In this document: one piece after another, positions 5,653 to 9,728 of the stretch
How positions within the stretch are numbered: position 1 is the first letter of the stretch
How the letters are laid out: every line of letters starts with the position of its first letter
Source of the DNA: Bacillota bacterium
GTDB taxonomy: Bacteria > Bacillota > Clostridia > Saccharofermentanales > UBA5734
DNA length: 9,728 bases
NCBI GenBank assembly: GCA_023438965.1
Contig: JAEXPB010000291.1
Location: forward strand, 1 to 9,728
Direction: 5' to 3'
The notes under the pieces: generated by a model
What the model was told of the DNA's origin: nothing
The model's database searches: none
The model's input: only the letters and a program-made list of their open reading frames with translations
Translations under genes and position numbers: made by a program

Positions 5653-7303
5653 TTTTCTCCTCCTCCTTGACGGGGTCCGGTTGACAGGGGACCGATGGCT
5701 CCGGTGTCGCCATCGCCCAGTCCCCGGCGTCCCGGAAACCCAGACGGCGGTAGATGCGCCCGGCCGCCGGGTTGTTGTACATCAGGCACAGATATTGCCG
5801 TCCGCAGCTGAAGCGGTCGCGCGCCACCGCTGTGACCAGGCGGCTGGCCAGCCCCTGGCCGCGCCGGTCCGGGCTGGTGGCCACCGATATGATCTGGGCG
5901 GACAACGAATTCTCGGCAGTCGTGCCCGCTGCGGCAATAATCCGCCCATCCTGGCAATAGGCATAGTAATGGCTCAGTCCGGCCCGCAAGGCGCTTTGCA
6001 ATTCGCCGATCCGTTCGTCGCGCGACCCGGTGCGTTTGAATTCGCTGATGCTGTTTATAAAATCGACAAAATCCGGCATATCGGCCCCGGTCAGGAACCG
6101 TAGCGTCACGCCGGGCGGTTCCGGCCGGCCGTCAGCGTCGGCGGGCAGGTCGGCCGGCGTCAGTTTCAACAGGTACGATGTCCGGTAGAAATATCCGGCC
6201 AGCTGCGGCCGCAGCCGCTCGAGCACCGTCTGCTTGCCGGACAGGAAGCGAAGGTTGGGCGTCCGCAGCGCCGCCAGGACCGGAACCGTGTCATAAGCCG
6301 GATTCTGGCTGTACACAATGAAATTATGATTATAACGCAGCACGATGCTGTCGATGCCGCCGGTATTCTCGAAAGCCATGACATCCAGGAAGGGCGCCGC
6401 CAGGCCAAAACGTTCAATGTCGCCCAGCATGAGGAGGTTGTACTCGGGTTCCCGGCTCAGATAGGACAAAATCCGTTCGCGGTCGTCTTCACCCAGACGG
6501 CGCATCCGGTTGCCGCGCAGCCAGTTCCCGGCAAACCGCACCGCGTCGCGCACCCGGAAGAGGCGCAGTTCCGACCCGCTGAACATGCTGCGGCGCACCA
6601 GTCCGGCGGCCTCCAACTCCCGTCCGGGTGAGAGGAAGTCGTCCGAATCGACATCAAGATCCTGATAGGCCGCCCATTCCCGGCCGTCGCGGCCGATTAC
6701 CGCCGAGGACTGCAGGAAGCCGGTCCGGCAGGCGCAGCGGAATTCGGCCAGGTGCATGACCGTACAGCGGTCGAAGTCGACACCGAGCAGCAGCACCCAG
6801 GCATCAGCCCGGTCGAGCGCGCCGCAGGGCGAGTCCTCGCCCAGGCTGCAGGACAGGTCGGGCCGGGCCAGCAGTCCTGCGGCCGCCGGTCCGAGCGCCA
6901 GGAAGGAACTGGTCGGGTGATTGCTGCGCAAGACGCCGGGATAGGCGCGGAAGCAGTCGGCTATCGCGCCCATGCCGGCGCAGGGGGTCCGTTCCGGGTC
7001 AAAAGCGGGCATGGCCTTGCGAATTGCCGGCCACCAGATTTCCGGCACCGGCGGATGCCGCCAGTAGGCCGGATCGCTGTTGTCACCGGAATGGGCCGGC
7101 ATGACCAGCGTGCCCGCCGGGCCCAGCACCGCGAGCAGCGCGTCCACCACGCTGCGGGCGCCGCCGGGTATCCAGCCCAGGCTGCGCAGCGAAGAATGGA
7201 CGATCAGCGACATGCCGGCGATGACGCCCAGGCCGCGCAGAGCGTCTTCCAGTTGCTGACGGGTGCAGAACCGGTCCGGGATGCCGGTTTGGGCTGGCGT
7301 CAT
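5642..7303 (-). CDS. AAC(3)/YokD-type acetyltransferase fused to a GNAT acetyltransferase
   Basis: This 553-aa protein joins two acetyl-CoA-dependent enzymes. Residues 1-266 form an aminoglycoside 3-N-acetyltransferase-like (antibiotic_NAT) domain: H36-S-S in VHSSLRSLGW, GTLVMPAHSGDNSDP (64-78), RSNHPTSSF (126-134) and the H184-L-A-E187 pair expected at the active site. This is the full length of a stand-alone enzyme. Residues 267-540 form a GNAT protein with its own N-terminal lobe (NLLMLGDIERFGL at 289-301) and a C-terminal core with V474-ATSPDRRGQGLA-486 (acetyl-CoA loop) and YNNPAAGRIYRRLGF (509-523). Met267 sits exactly at the join, but the bases before it (6506-6530) hold no good ribosome binding site and no stop intervenes, so a true fusion is likely. 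The ATG at 7303 shares one base with the stop of the ACT-like gene (TGATG). Many AAC(3)-like chromosomal proteins are not proven to act on aminoglycosides, so the substrate is open. Confidence 0.88.
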   Translation of the reverse strand: MTPAQTGIPDRFCTRQQLEDALRGLGVIAGMSLIVHSSLRSLGWIPGGARSVVDALLAVLGPAGTLVMPAHSGDNSDPAYWRHPPVPEIWWPAIRKAMPAFDPERTPCAGMGAIADCFRAYPGVLRSNHPTSSFLALGPAAAGLLARPDLSCSLGEDSPCGALDRADAWVLLLGVDFDRCTVMHLAEFRCACRTGFLQSSAVIGRDGREWAAYQDLDVDSDDFLSPGRELEAAGLVRRSMFSGSELRLFRVRDAVRFAGNWLRGNRMRRLGEDDRERILSYLSREPEYNLLMLGDIERFGLAAPFLDVMAFENTGGIDSIVLRYNHNFIVYSQNPAYDTVPVLAALRTPNLRFLSGKQTVLERLRPQLAGYFYRTSYLLKLTPADLPADADGRPEPPGVTLRFLTGADMPDFVDFINSISEFKRTGSRDERIGELQSALRAGLSHYYAYCQDGRIIAAAGTTAENSLSAQIISVATSPDRRGQGLASRLVTAVARDRFSCGRQYLCLMYNNPAAGRIYRRLGFRDAGDWAMATPEPSVPCQPDPVKEEEKNAL

Positions 7304-7554
7304 CAGATTTCTACCAGTTTGGCCGTAATCCCCGCTATGCCGTTGAGTTCGGCGACAAAGGACGCATAATCGGCGGCGTCCGGTGCCAGCTGCAGGATGA
7401 TCAGCCCATCATTCGCACAGCTGTCGCCCAGGCCGGCCTCATGCAGGCCAAGCCGCGTGCGAATGCCGCAGCCATAGGCCGACAGGACTTTCTGGAGTTT
7501 CTCGGCATTCTGGACCCTTTGGTTGACCCGGATAATCATAATCGGATGCGTCAT
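7303..7554 (-). CDS. Small ACT-like/ferredoxin-fold protein (83 aa)
   Basis: The 83-aa product starts MTHPIMIIRVNQRVQNAEKL and continues with an alternating strand-helix pattern: strand (5-10), helix (15-26), strands CGIRTRLGLHE (28-39) and GLIILQLA (50-57), helix (60-71), and strand ITAKLVEI (76-83). This beta-alpha-beta-beta-alpha-beta layout is that of ACT-like or NikR-C-like small regulatory domains, and resembles the small protein annotated as an iron-only hydrogenase system regulator. Membership in that exact family is uncertain and no hydrogenase gene is present here. Two cysteines (28 and 46) flank the central strand pair. The ATG at 7554 is chosen because GGGAGGG lies seven bases upstream; an in-frame longer version to 7674 would read through the leader hairpins. 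It opens the operon and its stop overlaps the next start by one base. Confidence 0.7.
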   Translation of the reverse strand: MTHPIMIIRVNQRVQNAEKLQKVLSAYGCGIRTRLGLHEAGLGDSCANDGLIILQLAPDAADYASFVAELNGIAGITAKLVEI

Positions 7555-7574
7555 AGCGATTCCCTCCCTTTTCA

Positions 7575-7593
7575 GCGAACCGCAGCGGTCCGC
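7575..7593 (-). other. Leader hairpin 2, just before the ACT-like gene
   Basis: Minus-strand arms GCGGACC and GGTTCGC pair over seven positions (one G-U) around a GCTGC loop. It ends about ten bases before the GGGAGGG ribosome binding site, so it could influence access to that site. No U-run follows, which argues against a terminator. Confidence 0.4.
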
Positions 7594-7606
7594 AACCCAG
7601 GCTTGG

Positions 7607-7625
7607 CCGGACGGCAGTCGTCCGG
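7607..7625 (-). other. Leader hairpin 1 of the ACT-like/acetyltransferase operon
   Basis: Perfect seven-base arms CCGGACG and CGTCCGG enclose an ACTGC loop on the minus strand. It would lie about 14 bases into the transcript from the candidate promoter at 7646-7674. No run of T follows on either strand, so it is not a standard terminator. Its loop resembles that of the hairpin next to it (ACTGC and GCTGC). Confidence 0.45.
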
Positions 7626-7645
7626 TCTGACAGCCGGTTGATTTA

Positions 7646-7674
7646 GTTGTACCATATCTGATCAGCGAGATCAA
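7646..7674 (-). promoter_or_regulatory. Candidate promoter for the acetyltransferase/aminopeptidase operon
   Basis: On the minus strand: -35 TTGATC (7674-7669, four of six), a 17-base spacer and -10 TACAAC (7651-7646, four of six) preceded by TGG as an extended -10. The spacer includes the palindrome CTGATCAG (7659-7666), and TGATC occurs twice, four bases apart, so a regulator site is possible. The start of transcription would be near 7639, giving a leader of about 85 bases that contains both hairpins. Confidence 0.4.
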
Positions 7675-7744
7675 ACCGGCCCGGTGCGGGTCATGGCATA
7701 ACTTCTTCTATGGATTTCGCAATAGCCAATTTCTTGACAACGCC

Positions 7745-8638
7745 TCAGTTCCCGCTCTTCTTGCGGGCCGGCAATTGGGTCAGCACGATACCGCCCAGCA
7801 TCAGCGCGGCTCCAGCCAGGCCGCGCAGGCCCAGGCGCTCGTGCAGCAGCAGGAAACCGCCGAGCATGGCGAACAGGGTCTCCGCGCTGAGAATGATCGC
7901 CGCACTGGCCGGATCTGCTTCCTTCTGTCCGATGATCTGCAGCGTATAGGCTACGCCTGTCGAGGCGATGCCGACATACAGGAGCGGCACGATCGCGTCG
8001 CCGATGCCGGCCAGCGTCAGGGTCTCGGTCGGCAGCGCCACCGCGAAGCTGAGGACCGAGCTGGTGACGAACTGGAAAAGGGCCAGTTTCAAGCCATTGA
8101 CCCGGGCAATGCAGGAATCGATCACCAGGATGTGCAGCGTGTAGAAGAATGCGCAGCCCAGGATCAGCAGATCGGATCCGGCAATCGTGAAGGCCTCGGT
8201 CACGCAGAGGAAAAACAGGCCAGCCAGCGCGCAGACCGCGCCCAGCCAGACATTCGACCCGATGCGGCGCCCAAGCAGCAGCCCGAAGATCGGAACCATC
8301 ACGATATACAGGCCGGTGATGAACGCGCTTTTACCGGCGGCTGTTCCGATCAGGCCCACCTGCTGCAGCGAAGCGGCGGCAAACAGGATGAGGCCGCAGA
8401 CAATGCCGGCCTTCAGCGAAGCCATTGTCTCGCTGCGGTTATCGGCCTTCGTCCGGCGCGGATCGCGAAAAACCGCCAGGACCGGCAGCAGGGACAAGGC
8501 GCCAATGGCAAACCGGATGCCATTTAAAGAGAAGGGGCCGATGGAGCGGACAGCGACACGCTGCGCCACAAAGGCAAAGCCCCAGATCGCCGCAGCCAGC
8601 AGCAGGCACAGGCTGGATTTGAATTGTTTACTGTTCAT
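7745..8638 (-). CDS. EamA/DMT family transporter 1
   Basis: The 297-aa membrane protein has the drug/metabolite transporter layout of two EamA repeats (about residues 8-146 and 155-290) with roughly ten hydrophobic segments. The first starts LCLLLAAAIWGFAFVAQRVAV with the family's small-residue and W-G pattern. The second repeat ends with SAETLFAMLGGFLLLHERLG (251-270), the usual position of the family's E-x-F segment and ER pair. Basic residues at the C-terminus (ARKKSGN) and in the 59-66 loop suggest cytoplasmic ends. Substrate cannot be told from sequence; family members export amino acids, nucleobases or other metabolites. The ATG at 8638 follows TGGAGGT by about four bases. It has its own candidate promoter with an operator-like palindrome, so it may be controlled separately from the other transporter. 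Confidence 0.93.
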   Translation of the reverse strand: MNSKQFKSSLCLLLAAAIWGFAFVAQRVAVRSIGPFSLNGIRFAIGALSLLPVLAVFRDPRRTKADNRSETMASLKAGIVCGLILFAAASLQQVGLIGTAAGKSAFITGLYIVMVPIFGLLLGRRIGSNVWLGAVCALAGLFFLCVTEAFTIAGSDLLILGCAFFYTLHILVIDSCIARVNGLKLALFQFVTSSVLSFAVALPTETLTLAGIGDAIVPLLYVGIASTGVAYTLQIIGQKEADPASAAIILSAETLFAMLGGFLLLHERLGLRGLAGAALMLGGIVLTQLPARKKSGN

Positions 8639-8661
8639 GGCTACCTCCAGGTCAAGAGAAT

Positions 8662-8690
8662 ATTATGCCACAAAACAGTTGTTTTGAAAA
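8662..8690 (-). promoter_or_regulatory. Candidate promoter of EamA transporter 1
   Basis: On the minus strand: -35 TTTTCA (8690-8685, four of six), a 17-base spacer and -10 CATAAT (8667-8662, five of six) preceded by TGG, an extended -10. Transcription would start near 8655, about 16 bases before the ATG at 8638, leaving room for the TGGAGGT site. This is the most AT-rich patch in the neighbourhood. Confidence 0.55.
8671..8686. promoter_or_regulatory. Operator-like palindrome inside the transporter 1 promoter
   Basis: CAAAACA and TGTTTTG form a perfect inverted repeat of seven bases with a two-base centre. It lies almost wholly in the spacer between the -35 and -10 boxes, a classic repressor position. 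No regulator gene is present in the window, so the binding protein is unknown. Length and symmetry suit a dimeric helix-turn-helix factor. Confidence 0.5.
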
Positions 8691-8707
8691 TCGGGCTGTC
8701 CTGGAGT

Positions 8708-8729
8708 CTCGCCGATCCGGCTCGGCAAG
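8708..8729 (-). terminator. Possible terminator hairpin after EamA transporter 2
   Basis: Eight-base arms CTTGCCGA and TCGGCGAG (one G-U pair) enclose a GCCGGA loop, starting six bases after the TAA of the upstream transporter gene. No T-run follows, so factor-independent termination would be inefficient; it may instead stabilise the 3' end. Confidence 0.35.
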
Positions 8730-8735
8730 CAGCGG

Positions 8736-9698
8736 TTAATTCGGTTCGCCGTTCGGTTCTATCTCCCCGGCACAGGCGGCCGGTGCCGGGCTGCGGACGC
8801 CGCTGACGATCAGGATGCCGGCCGACAGCAGGGCCAGCGCCAATAAATACCGGATTTCCAGGATCTTTTCCCCGAGAATCAACGCCGAGGCTATCGTGCC
8901 GAAAAGCGAGGTGGTAAATAGCCAAATGGTCACCCGCGCCACACCATGGTATTTGATCAGCGTAAACCAGATCGTGTAAGCCACCGATGAAACCAGGACA
9001 AGATAAAGCAAGACCAGGATGCCGCTCCAGGACCAGTGGGAAATGCGGCCGCCGGACAGGCTGCCGATCAGGACCAGCACCGAGCCGCCGATCAGCTGCT
9101 GCCAGCCGGACATCAGTCCGGCGTCGATCTGCTGCAGCGCCCGCTTGCTGAAAAGCGAGGCGGCGGCAGAGGACAGGGAAGCCAAAATGACAAAACCCTC
9201 GCCGGTCCAGGTGAATGACAGGTCCAGGTTGTGCTCGAAATTGACGCAGATAATGCCGGCAAAGCCCAGGAGGCTCCCGATCACCTTGGCCGGCGTCAGG
9301 CGTTCGTCCCGGAAGAACAAGCCGGAGCACAGGACCAGGAGGAAGGTGCCGATCCGGTTGAGAATGGCTCCCTTGGCGGCACTGGTGTTGGACAAGCCGA
9401 TATAATTGAGTGAAAATTGAATCACGGTTTCAAACAGGACAATCAGCAGCAGGTATTTCAGGCAATTCCGGTCGGGAACTTTCAGGCTGCGGCCGGATGA
9501 CCGGCACACACCGAGCAGGATGGCGCCGGAAATCGTGAACCGGATGCCGGCGAACAGGACTTTGGCCGCGTTATCCGAGCCATCGATGGCCAGATACTGG
9601 TAACCCAGCTTGATCATTGGATAGGCGACGCCCCACAGCAAGGTGCAAAGGAGGGCCAGTATGACGATCGAGTATGGACGGGTAAAAATGTTTTTCAT
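8736..9698 (-). CDS. EamA/DMT family transporter 2
   Basis: The 320-aa membrane protein has two EamA repeats (about residues 9-157 and 168-302) and around ten hydrophobic segments, beginning IVILALLCTLLWGVAYPMIKLGY. The first repeat holds the usual SAAKGAILNRIGTFLLVL segment and the FFRDERLT turn (128-135); the second has FTTSLFGTIASALILGEKIL (261-280) in the matching place. A hydrophilic tail of about 20 residues ends the protein. It is clearly diverged from transporter 1, with different lengths and little shared sequence outside the family pattern, so this is not a recent duplication. The ATG at 9698 has only a distant AAGGA about 15 bases upstream, so its initiation signal is weak. Its promoter is probably beyond the right edge. 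Confidence 0.92.
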   Translation of the reverse strand: MKNIFTRPYSIVILALLCTLLWGVAYPMIKLGYQYLAIDGSDNAAKVLFAGIRFTISGAILLGVCRSSGRSLKVPDRNCLKYLLLIVLFETVIQFSLNYIGLSNTSAAKGAILNRIGTFLLVLCSGLFFRDERLTPAKVIGSLLGFAGIICVNFEHNLDLSFTWTGEGFVILASLSSAAASLFSKRALQQIDAGLMSGWQQLIGGSVLVLIGSLSGGRISHWSWSGILVLLYLVLVSSVAYTIWFTLIKYHGVARVTIWLFTTSLFGTIASALILGEKILEIRYLLALALLSAGILIVSGVRSPAPAACAGEIEPNGEPN

Positions 9699-9728
9699 TA
9701 AATAGATGGCCGTGTCCTTCTTTGAAAG

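Larger units (their letters stand above)
7555..7744. other. 190-bp intergenic region between transporter 1 and the ACT-like gene
   Basis: It holds the candidate promoter and two leader hairpins listed separately. In the half nearest the transporter stop (7675-7744) I see only weak base-pairing (for example CATA/TATG around 7695-7710) and no hairpin with a T-run, so the terminator of the transporter is not identified. No tRNA or small ORF is supportable. Confidence 0.6.

Noticed and set aside
4372..5670. Plus-strand ORF of 432 aa opposite the M29 aminopeptidase
   Set aside because: It mirrors a clear aminopeptidase with all metal ligands; its protein has no recognisable domain and is a by-product of high GC content.
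5403..5957. Minus-strand ORF of 184 aa across the fusion/aminopeptidase junction
   Set aside because: It is another frame of two well-supported genes and has repetitive Gly/Pro/Arg-rich content without domains.
6503..6505. Internal start making the GNAT half a separate gene
   Set aside because: Met267 is at the domain join, but no ribosome binding site precedes it and the frame is open throughout, so one fused protein is the simpler reading.
7555..7674. Longer start for the ACT-like protein
   Set aside because: The extension would translate the leader hairpins and the ribosome binding site, while the ATG at 7554 has a well-placed GGGAGGG.
8651..8656. TTGACC before transporter 1 as a -35 box
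   Set aside because: It lies only about a dozen bases from the start codon, so a matching -10 would be within the coding sequence.
1..9728. Mobile element, CRISPR array, prophage or defence island
   Set aside because: No transposase, integrase, terminal repeats, spaced direct repeats or known defence proteins were seen; gene order and strand are uniform.

Overview
The window is GC-rich bacterial chromosomal DNA in which every supportable gene lies on the minus strand, so it reads right to left in transcription order. The protein set points to a Bacillota (Firmicutes) genome of the Clostridia type: a DUF6062 protein, a P-loop protein fused to an Asp23/Gls24 domain, a YedF-like DsrE protein, an M29 aminopeptidase and purine-rich AGGAGG ribosome binding sites. 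High GC would fit one of the GC-rich or uncultivated clostridial lineages. I cannot name a genus. There is no sign of an insertion sequence, phage, CRISPR array, tRNA or rRNA.

Layout in transcription order. (1) 9698-7745: two EamA/DMT-family transporters in tandem. The second has its own candidate promoter, with a perfect 16-bp palindrome between the -35 and -10 boxes. (2) 7674-4531: a candidate promoter and a leader with two tandem hairpins, then three translationally coupled genes. These are an 83-aa ACT-like/ferredoxin-fold protein, a 553-aa fusion of an AAC(3)/YokD-type acetyltransferase with a GNAT acetyltransferase, and an M29 metallo-aminopeptidase. The stop and start codons touch or overlap at both junctions. 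(3) 4482-2460: a candidate extended -10 promoter, then a Nudix-fold protein with a degenerate Nudix box, a YigZ/IMPACT protein and YebC. (4) 2407-31: the P-loop/Asp23 fusion, DUF6062 three bases after it, and a DsrE-domain protein resembling the C-terminal half of YedF. The left edge holds the first codons of another gene behind a strong ribosome binding site.

Regions 3 and 4 look like housekeeping and accessory cytosolic functions in one co-directional run; no convincing terminator was found between them. Region 2 is the best candidate for an uncharacterised functional unit. Tight coupling suggests that the two acetyltransferase domains, the aminopeptidase and the small ACT-like protein are made together, possibly to modify or degrade an amine-bearing small molecule or peptide. 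That functional idea is inference. The remaining genes belong to families I recognise, several with unresolved roles.
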